Under the pieces are notes generated by a model. The model was not told the DNA's origin. It ran no database searches and was given only the letters and a program-made list of their open reading frames with translations. The translations under genes and the position numbers were made by a program. From JAVBQG01 sp031549185 (GTDB lineage: Bacteria; Synergistota; Synergistia; Synergistales; Synergistaceae): a DNA stretch of 64,000 nt. Each line of letters starts with the position of its first letter. Position 1 is the first letter of the stretch. This document shows, one piece after another, positions 1-7,048 of this stretch. The stretch lies in NCBI GenBank assembly GCA_031549185.1, contig JAVBQG010000006.1, positions 88,578-152,577 of the forward strand. Direction: 5' to 3'.

Positions 1-314
1 GGGCGGGCTTGATGTGCGTGACATTTCGAAGATCACCCCGAAAACCGCCTTCCTCTCCCCGATGGACGACGCACGGAGGGAGGATGCGAGTCGCTTGTTA
101 TTTATGAAGCTTTCAGAAGGATTACGAGTCATTCTAGCAAGTATCAAAGGGGAAGTAAACACGAGTGAACAAAATCGCTATTGCGAAATATCACTTTTTT
201 TCACTAAAATATATGATTTTTCTCATAAATTTATATCAAATTTCTCACTTACATACAGGATGCGCTCAAAAGCAAGGTTTCGTGTCGCTTTTTCCATTTA
301 TGAGCACATTCGCG
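1..314. other. AT-rich non-coding region upstream of the first GLUG gene
   Basis: I see no convincing gene here; the short open frames lack a ribosome binding site and family resemblance. A segment at about 201-216 (TCACTAAAATATATGA) recurs nearly unchanged at 4109-4124 upstream of the second GLUG gene, so part of the region is a duplicated long 5' flank. One isolated GATCACCCC lies at 31-39 and resembles the operator half-site found downstream. Confidence 0.5.
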
Positions 315-394
315 AATCACCCCAAAAATCACCCCTCCGTGTCACCTAAAATCACCCCTGGGGTGATTACAGCCCTCTCCGAAACCGCTAATTT
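315..394 (+). promoter_or_regulatory. Operator array and promoter of the first GLUG gene
   Basis: AATCACCCC occurs at 315-323, 327-335 (12 bp later) and 350-358. The last copy is followed one base later by its reverse complement GGGGTGATT (360-368), making a palindrome. ATTACA (366-371), 17 bp and TAATTT (389-394) form a plausible -35/-10 pair that overlaps the palindrome. The same arrangement is found at 4169-4247 and 6563-6641. The transcription factor is not known; the LuxR-type protein encoded at 6677 is the obvious candidate. Confidence 0.65.
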
Positions 395-433
395 ATATGA
401 ACAATTTTTTTAATTTGAGAGGGGATTGAAGGG

Positions 434-2863
434 ATGTTTGGAAGAAAAATGCCTCGCGGTGGATTTTTCGGCTTTGTTTTATGTACGGCGTTGTTGCTGG
501 GCTTTGCGGGCGCGGCGTGCGCGCTGGATACGTGGGATGGGACGACTGGCACGGGTTTCACCGGTGGCGACGGAAGCCCAGGCGATCCCTATCAGATTGC
601 GACCGGCGCGCAGCTCGCGTATATGGCAAAACAGGTGCGCGATGACGCCACGAATTACAACGCCAAATCGTACAAACTCACGGACGACATCGACCTTGCG
701 GGGCACGAATGGCCAATCGTCATCGGATGGGGTTTCAGTGCGGAGTTCAAAGGCACTTTTGACGGAGACGACCATAAGATATTGAATTTCAGGTACACGG
801 GAACCCATCCCAATGTGGGGCTTTTCGGATGGGTGGCAGGTGCCACGATAAAAAACGTGCACCTTGTGGGTGTGCATATTGCGCCGACGTACACCGGTGC
901 AACACTGGATTACTATGTCGGCGGCATTGCGGGAGTCTCGGACACGGGGTCGACGATCGAGGGTTGCAGCGTGACGGGCAGCATCACGGGCGGCAATACG
1001 AACGCTATGACGAAGAATAGCGTGACGGGGGGCATCGCGGGTAATATCCGGGGCATCGTGACAGGCTGCAGCTTTATGGGGACGGTCACGGGCGGCAACG
1101 CGGCGGTGACGGGCAGCGATTCCTACACGGGAGGTATTGTCGGAACCGCCAACAACGCCGTGTCGGCCTGCAGCGCGGGAGGCAGCGTGGTGGGCGGAGA
1201 TGGGAAACAGGCTTCCTATACGGGCGGCATTGCCGGATTTGTAAGTAACGCAAACGGCAAGATATCGAACTGCAGCTCCTCGAACAGCGTGGAGGGCGGG
1301 GATGGCGACAACACATCCCGCACTGGCGGCGTAGCGGGGGAGGTCGAGTCCAATACCACGGCACCGGCAGTCGAGAAGAGCTATTCCTTCGGTTCGGTCA
1401 AAGATGGAACCGGCGGTACGATCTACACCGGGGGAGTCGTCGGTTGGGCGAGTAAGGCAATCAGCGGCTGCTACTGGAACACGACGGCGAATGCGGGCGG
1501 CATACCGCTGGCGGTAGTGGGTGTCGGGCATGATAACGCAGGAGGTGGACAGGAAGCCAACGCCGTGGGGTTGGCGGCGCCGAACGCTTTCGTCGAGGTC
1601 AACAAGGACAGCTTCGATAAAGACGCAGGAGGGGAGTATTGGGGAGTAACAAATGGAGTTATTGCCGATCGATGGGGGATCGACACACCGGGCAGCGCGT
1701 GGTTCTACCCCACGTTCGACACCGGCCGCCCGAGGTTAAAGGCATTTTTCAACGCGGCGGGCACGCAGGTTTTGCCTCAGTTCGCATCCGCGTCGCTCAC
1801 GCCGAACGCCGTCACCATCAAAGCGGGCGACCCCAACGCGACGGTCACCGTCTCCGTGCTCGACGGCCTGCCTTTCGCGATCTCGGGCGTCAGCCCGGCG
1901 ACCGTCGGCGGCGTGAGCCTGTCGCATGCCGCCAAAACGGTCACCGTCACGCCCGGCGCGACGACCACGGCGGCGGGTCCCACGACGATCACGATCACGT
2001 ATAGCGTCGACGACGGCACTGCGGCCACGGCGACGTTCAACCTGACCGTCCTTAACGGTTCCACCGGCGGCGGCGGTGGAGGCGGTGGCGGAAGCACGTC
2101 GTCCGACAAGACGGAGGTCTCCTCGGTCAAAGTCGTCATCGACGGCACCGAGCACACGGGTACAGCGCAGCCGGACGGCACGATCCTGATCACCGTCCCT
2201 GCTGGCACCGACATCTCGAACCTGACGCCGAGCATCGCGGTGTCGGCGGGAGCGACGTACACACCGAAGGGCCCGCACGACTTCACCAAGGGTCCGCTGG
2301 AGATCACCGTGACCGCGCAGGACGGCACGACGAAGAAATATAAGATCGGCGTGGTCGTGCAGTCGCAACAACCGGTGGCGGGGACCTTCGTGAACCCCGC
2401 GCCGTCGGCCTGTACGGGCACCGCGACGCGGAACGCGGGCGGCACGTTCGACGTGGTCATCGGCATCCCCTTCGCCGCCGGCTTCGACCCGAGCACGATC
2501 CAGTACATCTCGGCGACGATCGCGGGCCTGAACAACCCGAGCTTCTTCTACACCGACGCGAACGGGGGCGACGTGTCCATCCCCACGCGCACGGCGAGTT
2601 CGCTGTTGAAGATCAAGGGCACGGCGGCGGACCCGTCGAAGGTCGTGATCACGAGCCTGCGCTTCTGGAAGAAGGGCGACGCGACGGAGTACTACCAGAA
2701 CATCCCCGGCGGCCTCAAGCTCTCCGACATCATGGGCACGACGCCGAACCCGAATCCGTCGCCATCGAGCGGTGGTAGTGGCGGTGGCGGATGCGACGCG
2801 GGCGCGATGGGGTTGGCGGCACTGATGCTGGGCGGGCTGTATTTGCGGAAAAAGCGGGCGTAG
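434..2863 (+). CDS. GLUG-repeat surface protein with Synerg-CTERM sorting signal
   Basis: An 809-residue secreted protein. The N-terminus is a signal peptide (basic start, hydrophobic core to about residue 28, then ACALD). Residues about 35-350 hold repeated GG(I/V)AG...C(S/Y) units of the GLUG type, known from bacterial surface and adhesin-like proteins. An Ig-like segment (about 450-540) follows, then a nine-glycine linker (about 545) and two further beta-rich segments. The C-terminus (about 780-809) has a Gly-rich stretch, CDAG, a hydrophobic helix and RKKRA, the layout of the Synerg-CTERM signal, so processing and surface attachment are expected. The start is supported by a GAGAGGGG-type ribosome binding site. 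It is paralogous to the gene at 4287. Ligand unknown; an adhesin or matrix role is inference. Confidence 0.88.
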   Translation: MFGRKMPRGGFFGFVLCTALLLGFAGAACALDTWDGTTGTGFTGGDGSPGDPYQIATGAQLAYMAKQVRDDATNYNAKSYKLTDDIDLAGHEWPIVIGWGFSAEFKGTFDGDDHKILNFRYTGTHPNVGLFGWVAGATIKNVHLVGVHIAPTYTGATLDYYVGGIAGVSDTGSTIEGCSVTGSITGGNTNAMTKNSVTGGIAGNIRGIVTGCSFMGTVTGGNAAVTGSDSYTGGIVGTANNAVSACSAGGSVVGGDGKQASYTGGIAGFVSNANGKISNCSSSNSVEGGDGDNTSRTGGVAGEVESNTTAPAVEKSYSFGSVKDGTGGTIYTGGVVGWASKAISGCYWNTTANAGGIPLAVVGVGHDNAGGGQEANAVGLAAPNAFVEVNKDSFDKDAGGEYWGVTNGVIADRWGIDTPGSAWFYPTFDTGRPRLKAFFNAAGTQVLPQFASASLTPNAVTIKAGDPNATVTVSVLDGLPFAISGVSPATVGGVSLSHAAKTVTVTPGATTTAAGPTTITITYSVDDGTAATATFNLTVLNGSTGGGGGGGGGSTSSDKTEVSSVKVVIDGTEHTGTAQPDGTILITVPAGTDISNLTPSIAVSAGATYTPKGPHDFTKGPLEITVTAQDGTTKKYKIGVVVQSQQPVAGTFVNPAPSACTGTATRNAGGTFDVVIGIPFAAGFDPSTIQYISATIAGLNNPSFFYTDANGGDVSIPTRTASSLLKIKGTAADPSKVVITSLRFWKKGDATEYYQNIPGGLKLSDIMGTTPNPNPSPSSGGSGGGGCDAGAMGLAALMLGGLYLRKKRA

Positions 2864-2932
2864 GACGCGCATTGCGCGTCCGGCCCCTGCGGTAATATCG
2901 GCGATAGGGGCGGACACATGAGTCCGCCCCTA

Positions 2933-3136
2933 CTCCCCCTCGGCTGGCTTCGCGCGTCGATCCCCCTCCAGGGAGGGGGACGAGGATACTTCTCGTTGCA
3001 TTATGTCTTGCCTCTTTAAAAGATTTTCGGGAAACGGCTTCGGCGTAGCGACCGAAGAATCAAAAAAATCAATATCCTCCTCGTCCGCCCTCTTTCAGAG
3101 GGGGATCGACGCGCACAAAGCGCGTCGAGGGGGAGG
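2933..3136. repeat. Long palindromic repeat, family B, copy 1
   Basis: The left arm (CTCCCCCTCGG...GCGCGTCGA...CCCCCTCC...GGGGGACGAGGA) is the imperfect reverse complement of the right arm, which ends in GCGCGTCGAGGGGGAGG. The same arms and a similar total length recur at 27725-27925. A collapsed version with only the outer ends is at 6353-6384. There is no coding potential; this is a non-autonomous interspersed palindrome. Confidence 0.75.
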
Positions 3137-3235
3137 CTCTTAAGCACCCAACTTTCGGGTAGACCCCGTCGGAATCGCGCCGGTCCCGCCGACCTCCACT
3201 CGCGGGGCCGGCGACCGATTCCTCCCCAACCCGAC

Positions 3236-3267
3236 GCGAGCGCCCCGCGATTTCGCGGGGCGCTCGC
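3236..3267 (+). terminator. Intrinsic terminator-like hairpin after the first GLUG cassette
   Basis: GCGAGCGCCCCGCGA is followed by its complement TCGCGGGGCGCTCGC with a 2-base spacer. The hairpin is very stable but lacks a strong T tract. It lies between convergent genes and may also serve the vapC gene on the other strand. The second cassette has the same hairpin at 6486-6515. Confidence 0.6.
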
Positions 3268-3287
3268 CGTGCAGTCGTATAGATTTA

Positions 3288-3683
3288 TTATTCCTGCCAG
3301 TCTTCTATTCGCAATCCTTCTACGCGCTCGAATTCTTTTATATTGTGAGTGACGAGCGTTACCTCACGAGCCCTTGCCTGTCCCGCTATCAAGACATCAT
3401 ATGGCCCGATGGGAGTTCCAGCGAAGGCAAGAGCGGCTCTGATTTCTCCAGAATATCTTGCATCCAGAGCGTTGAAATCCAAAATCTCGAACATGAGATC
3501 GTCGACCATGGCAATATTTTGACGCTTGCCAGCGCTTTTAAACGCCCCATAAAACAGTTCGTGTAAAACAATAGACGATATGCATACCTGAGAAAGCTTA
3601 TGCCTTCGCACTTTCCTGCCGACAGGAGAATCGACATCCCGCAAAATCGCGATAACGGCATTTGTGTCCAGCAGGTATCGCAT
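3288..3683 (-). CDS. vapC: Type II toxin VapC, PIN-domain ribonuclease
   Basis: A 131-residue protein, the usual VapC length. PIN-domain acidic residues are visible: D6 in LLDTN, E42 in LHELFYG and D96 in PYDVLIAG, followed by the VTHN strand. In this family these residues bind Mg2+ for RNA cleavage (often tRNA or rRNA). The ATG overlaps the antitoxin stop by one base (TAATG), so the pair is translationally coupled. The module sits between two copies of a duplicated surface-protein cassette, suggesting insertion or retention during the duplication. RNA target unknown. Confidence 0.9.
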   Translation of the reverse strand: MRYLLDTNAVIAILRDVDSPVGRKVRRHKLSQVCISSIVLHELFYGAFKSAGKRQNIAMVDDLMFEILDFNALDARYSGEIRAALAFAGTPIGPYDVLIAGQARAREVTLVTHNIKEFERVEGLRIEDWQE

Positions 3684-3928
3684 TATTTGAACAACTCGTC
3701 CAGCGCGGGACGCTTTTGCTCTTGAGATTTTTCGTTCGCCGCGTCTGCAAAATCGTCATCCACGTGGCCGGCGAGGTTGTCCAGCCAAAGCCAGTCATCG
3801 ACAATCGGCTCCAGAATAATCGCATTGCCGCTCTGTCTCACGCTGACCTCGACTCCCGCCAAATGAAAATAATATGGAAGCTCGATAATCTGCCGCTCGC
3901 CGTCGTGTATCACTCTGGCCGTGTTCAC
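3683..3928 (-). CDS. vapB: Antitoxin VapB of the vapBC pair
   Basis: About 81 residues. The N-terminal MNTARVIHDGERQIIELP matches the SpoVT/AbrB-like DNA-binding hairpin of VapB antitoxins, whose consensus is M-TAK-F--GRSQAVRLP. I chose the GTG at 3928 because AAAGGAG lies 10 bp upstream and the family begins at this point; a TTG at 3958 would add ten unusual residues. The C-terminal part is acidic and probably wraps the VapC active site. Expected role: neutralise VapC and autoregulate the operon by binding its promoter. Confidence 0.85.
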   Translation of the reverse strand: MNTARVIHDGERQIIELPYYFHLAGVEVSVRQSGNAIILEPIVDDWLWLDNLAGHVDDDFADAANEKSQEQKRPALDELFK

Positions 3929-3969
3929 CTGAACCACGCTCCTTTCGGGACATGACAACCTTCCATACT

Positions 3970-3975
3970 ATTATA
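3970..3975 (-). promoter_or_regulatory. Extended -10 element of vapBC
   Basis: On the minus strand TGATATAAT gives a consensus TATAAT with an upstream TG, about 42 bases before the vapB start. No clear -35 was found. The same TGATATAAT precedes the other toxin-antitoxin operon at 23748. Confidence 0.55.
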
Positions 3976-4108
3976 TCATCTGCATCAACTTGTCGATCGG
4001 CAATGGCAGAAGGCCCGCCGGTTTGCGCTCCGACCTCCGCGATTACGTCCGACGATGGCATCGAAACGTGACAAACAGCCCCTTTCATCACGAAAACATA
4101 TGATTTTT

Positions 4109-4247
4109 TCACTGAAATATATGACATTCGGCAACCTCGAAATAAATTATTCGTGAACGCGCGAGCGAATCACCCCCGCAATCATCCCTTTCGCGCGCCA
4201 AATCACCCCTGTGGGGTGATTACAGCCAACAAAAAAAGCGCTAATCT
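4109..4247 (+). promoter_or_regulatory. Operator array and promoter of the second GLUG gene
   Basis: Half-sites are AATCACCCC (4169-4177), AATCATCCC (4181-4189, 12 bp later) and AATCACCCC (4201-4209). The third is followed after 3 bp by GGGGTGATT (4213-4221). ATTACA (4219-4224), 17 bp and TAATCT (4242-4247) repeat the -35/-10 geometry seen before the first GLUG gene. The upstream TCACTGAAATATATGA (4109-4124) is also shared with 201-216. Apart from these elements, 3976-4286 shows nothing gene-like. Confidence 0.65.
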
Positions 4248-4286
4248 ACGCGGAGGATTATCAAGAAACAAAAGGGGGGAATCGGA

Positions 4287-6278
4287 ATGTTTTGGAGAAG
4301 GATACTTTGGAAAAGGGTACGATGTGCTTTTTTTGCTTTGGCCGTTTGCGCGGCCCTGCTGTTCGGCTTTGCGGCCGGGGCGCAGGCGGCGGATCTGTGG
4401 GTGCTGGTGCCGATCGACACGACGAGCAACACGGGCGACAGCGAGGCCGACGCGTACAAGATCGGCTCCCAGGGGCAGCTCGCGTGGCTCGCGAGCAAGG
4501 TAAACGGAGGGGAAGCCTACGGCGGAAAGTACTTCGAGCTCACGGGGGACATCGACCTGGGCGGCAAAGAGTGGACACCGATCGGAAAGGGCATGACCAG
4601 TACCTTCGACGGCAATTTCGACGGCAAGAACCATAAGATCCTGAACCTGAAATGCAACTCGGACGGCGAGCTTGTCGGGTTGTTCGGCATCATCCCGGAT
4701 ACGAGCAGCAAGATCAAAAACCTGCACCTGGTGAACGTCTCGATCGACTCGGCGTGCAGTGGCGCCGATACATCGGCAACCGGCGGCATCGCAGGCATTA
4801 TGTTCGGCGAGATCGACAATTGCAGCGTGACCGGCAGCGTCGCGGGCGGCCAGTCGTCGTCGTTCTACAGCGACACCGGTGGCATCGTGGGCGTCGCGCA
4901 CGGCTTCGTGACGAACTGTTTCGTCGGCGGCTCCGTAACAGGGGGCGACTCGACCGGCAACAACAGACCCTCCAGTACGGGGGGCATTGTGGGGAGGCTC
5001 GAAGGTCCGAATGCAGGCGTCGTCGGATGCAGCGTCGAAGCGGACGTAACGGGGGGCAATATCCCGGCGAGTAATGCCGGAGGCCACTCCAACGCCGGCG
5101 GCATTGCGGGATTGGATTACAGCGGCCATACGCCCAACATTTCGAACTGCTACGCCAGCGGCAACGTGACCGCCGGGCAGGGACAGGCCGGCTCCAACGC
5201 GGGCGGCATCGTGGGCCTGGTGTCGCTCCTCGACGCGAGCAAAACCGCGGTATCGAAGTGTTATTCGTTCGGGGCGGTCTCGTCCGTCTCGACGGGGGCG
5301 AAGCGCGCCGGCGGCGTGATCGGCCAGATGGACGACGACAAGGGCAAGGTCGCGGCCAGCTACTGGAACAAGAACGCGGCGGGACAGACGGCGGCGAAGG
5401 GCATCGCGAACGACACGCCCTCCGCACAGGAGCCGAACACCGTCGCATTGTCGGCGCCGGATTTCGCGAACAAGGACAAGTTCGACAGGGACGCGGACGG
5501 CAACGTATGGCCGGGGACAGGCAAATGGGACATCGGCAATTTCATGGCGAGCACGTGGATCTACCCCGCGTCCGACCACAGCCGCCCGAGGCTGCTGGCG
5601 TTTTTCGACGGCGGCGGGGCGGTCAAGCCGCAGTTTGTGTGGCCGACGCCGAACGCGGTCTCCGTCAGAGCGGGCGAGCCCGATAAGACGGTCGCCATCT
5701 CCGCGCTCGACTTCACGCCGGGACAGATCTCCGTCACGGGGGCAACGCCTCTGAATCCGGTCGACGCCACGTTCACGTTCAGCGGCAACGTCCTCACCGT
5801 CAAGCCGAAGGCGACGACGGCCCTGGGGGCGACGAGCGTGACGGTGTCGTTCAAAGTCGGCGGCGCCGACCACTCCACGTCGTTCCGGCTCAACGTCTAC
5901 GAGGGCGCCGTTGTGCCGCCTCCTTTGCCGACGCAAGTGGAGGTACCGGTGGCGACCCCGGCCGGAGGATCGTTCGCGGCGGCGGTGGACGTAACCCTTT
6001 CGTGCGCGACGGCGGGCGCGGAGATCCGCTACACGCTCGACGGCAGCGCTCCAACCGCGGCCTCGACGCTCTACGCCGGCCCGATCAAGATCGACGCGAC
6101 AAAAACGTTGAAGGCAATTGCCGTCAAAGCCGGTATGACGGACAGCGACGTGCTCACCCAAACCTACACAATCACGCCGGGTGGCGGTGGCGGTGGTGGC
6201 GGTGGCGGCTGCGACGCGGGGTTTGGGTTGTTCGCGTTGATACTGGGTGGGTTGTATCTACGGAGAAAGCGGGGGTAG
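4287..6278 (+). CDS. GLUG-repeat surface protein with chitobiase-type domain and Synerg-CTERM
   Basis: 663 residues. The signal peptide spans about residues 1-35 (ending AGAQAAD). GLUG-like repeats with GGIAG/GGIVG and paired cysteines occupy roughly residues 150-360. An Ig-like strand-rich part follows. A domain at about 552-629 with the pattern ATPAGGSF...VTLSC...IRYTLDGSAP...LKAIAVK resembles the chitobiase/beta-hexosaminidase C-terminal (CHB_HEX_C) fold, which also occurs in the gene at 7049. The C-terminus is Gly-rich, CDAGFG, a hydrophobic helix and RRKRG, the Synerg-CTERM signal. The start has a GGGGGGAA ribosome binding site. The N-terminal half is clearly paralogous to the protein at 434, but the C-terminal domain differs, so the duplication was followed by domain exchange. 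Likely cell-surface display; ligand unknown. Confidence 0.88.
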   Translation: MFWRRILWKRVRCAFFALAVCAALLFGFAAGAQAADLWVLVPIDTTSNTGDSEADAYKIGSQGQLAWLASKVNGGEAYGGKYFELTGDIDLGGKEWTPIGKGMTSTFDGNFDGKNHKILNLKCNSDGELVGLFGIIPDTSSKIKNLHLVNVSIDSACSGADTSATGGIAGIMFGEIDNCSVTGSVAGGQSSSFYSDTGGIVGVAHGFVTNCFVGGSVTGGDSTGNNRPSSTGGIVGRLEGPNAGVVGCSVEADVTGGNIPASNAGGHSNAGGIAGLDYSGHTPNISNCYASGNVTAGQGQAGSNAGGIVGLVSLLDASKTAVSKCYSFGAVSSVSTGAKRAGGVIGQMDDDKGKVAASYWNKNAAGQTAAKGIANDTPSAQEPNTVALSAPDFANKDKFDRDADGNVWPGTGKWDIGNFMASTWIYPASDHSRPRLLAFFDGGGAVKPQFVWPTPNAVSVRAGEPDKTVAISALDFTPGQISVTGATPLNPVDATFTFSGNVLTVKPKATTALGATSVTVSFKVGGADHSTSFRLNVYEGAVVPPPLPTQVEVPVATPAGGSFAAAVDVTLSCATAGAEIRYTLDGSAPTAASTLYAGPIKIDATKTLKAIAVKAGMTDSDVLTQTYTITPGGGGGGGGGGCDAGFGLFALILGGLYLRRKRG

Positions 6279-6352
6279 GGACGCGCATTGCGCGTCCGCC
6301 CCTGCGGTCATATCGGCGATAGCGGGCGGACACATGGGTCCGCCCCTACTCC

Positions 6353-6384
6353 CCGTCGGCTGGCTTCGCGCGTCGAGGGGGAGG
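6353..6384. repeat. Collapsed family-B palindrome
   Basis: CTCCCCGTCGGCTGGCTTC-GCGCGTCGA runs directly into GGGGGAGGCTCT. In the full copy (2933-3136) these two outer ends are separated by about 170 bp that lie between two GCGCGTCGA repeats. The remnant therefore looks like either a deletion between the repeats or a pre-insertion state. Confidence 0.6.
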
Positions 6385-6485
6385 CTCTCAAGCATTCAAC
6401 TTTCGGGTAGACCCCCGTCGGAATCGCGCCGGTCCCGCCAACCTCCACTCACGGAACCGGCGTCCGATTCCTCCTCAACCCGAAG

Positions 6486-6515
6486 CAAGCGCCCCGCGAT
6501 TTCGCGGGGCGCTTG
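6486..6515 (+). terminator. Terminator-like hairpin after the second GLUG gene
   Basis: CAAGCGCCCCGCGA pairs with TCGCGGGGCGCTTG across a 2-base spacer. It is the counterpart of 3236-3267. No strong T run follows. Confidence 0.6.
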
Positions 6516-6562
6516 TGGTGCGAGAAATATTATCGCGAAAGTCGCTCGACACCGCGATCACA

Positions 6563-6641
6563 AATCACCCCTAAAATCACCCCTTTTTCCGACAAAAATC
6601 ACCCCAGGGATGACGACTTTTCCGAAAATAGACGCTAATTT
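6563..6641 (+). promoter_or_regulatory. Operator array and promoter of the luxR-type gene
   Basis: AATCACCCC is at 6563-6571, 6575-6583 (12 bp later) and 6597-6605. The last is followed by a degenerate inverted half-site, GGGATGA (6607-6613). TAATTT (6636-6641) lies 39 bp from the start of the third half-site, exactly as at the first GLUG promoter (39 bp; 41 bp at the second). The shared geometry implies common control, and autoregulation if the encoded protein binds these sites. Confidence 0.65.
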
Positions 6642-6676
6642 ATATGAGACGCAAGAGTACGAAAGGGAGGGGTTGC

Positions 6677-7018
6677 ATGAAGTGGCTCGATAGATTGACG
6701 ATGACATCGAACCCGACAAAAAACAAGGATTCGCCCGTAGGGACCTCGCCCCCCCAAAAAGCGGGGCGGCCGAAGAAAGCAGAGATGTCACAGAAGGATT
6801 CGACGAAAGAAGAGCGCCTGGCGAGCCTCACCCCGCGCGAACGCGAAGTTTTCGCCCTCCTGATGGAGGGCCTGACGATGCGGGAGAGCGCGGAGGAGCT
6901 GGGCGTCAAATTTACCACCGTCAACTCGCACTGCAGCCATATCTACCGGAAGCTCGGCGTCAATAGCCGGGCGGAGTTCATCCTGCGCTACGCAATTCAT
7001 CGAGATCGGGACAGATAG
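6677..7018 (+). CDS. Stand-alone LuxR/GerE-type transcriptional regulator
   Basis: 113 residues from the ATG at 6677, which is preceded by GAAAGGGAGGGG; an earlier in-frame start at 6644 lacks such a site. Residues about 51-105 (LTPREREVFALLMEG ... TVNSHCSHIYRKLGV) form a LuxR-family helix-turn-helix. There is no receiver or ligand-binding domain, only a basic, disordered N-terminal arm containing GRPKKA (30-35), which resembles an AT-hook. The gene is followed after 30 bp by a Synerg-CTERM gene and is preceded by the same operator array as two other Synerg-CTERM genes. I infer that it is the regulator of this surface-protein regulon; binding is not shown by the sequence alone. Confidence 0.85.
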   Translation: MKWLDRLTMTSNPTKNKDSPVGTSPPQKAGRPKKAEMSQKDSTKEERLASLTPREREVFALLMEGLTMRESAEELGVKFTTVNSHCSHIYRKLGVNSRAEFILRYAIHRDRDR

Positions 7019-7048
7019 CGTTACATAAAATTAAGGAGAGTGTGGGAG

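Larger units (their letters stand above)
2865..3270 (+). repeat. 3' flank unit, first copy of a duplicated non-coding segment
   Basis: From the GACGCGCATTGCGCGTCC hairpin just after the stop codon to the terminator, this segment matches 6280-6516 downstream of the second GLUG gene. Shared landmarks are the CGGACACATG-GTCCGCCCC hairpin, CAACTTTCGGGTAGACCC, and the final GC-rich terminator. This copy is longer because it contains a roughly 200-bp palindromic element (2933-3136). Confidence 0.75.
6280..6516 (+). repeat. 3' flank unit, second copy
   Basis: This is the counterpart of 2865-3270, with the same hairpins, TTTCGGGTAGACCC stretch and terminator. It is about 170 bp shorter because the interior of the palindromic element is missing here. 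The rest of 6279-6562 contains no gene. Confidence 0.75.

Noticed and set aside
31..39. GATCACCCC as a fourth operator site at the window start
   Set aside because: It is a single half-site without partner or promoter geometry, and the first base differs; too weak to count.
4203..6161. 652-residue open frame on the - strand opposite the second GLUG gene
   Set aside because: It is a shadow frame with repetitive R/A/V/D composition; the + strand has a signal peptide, GLUG repeats and a sorting signal.
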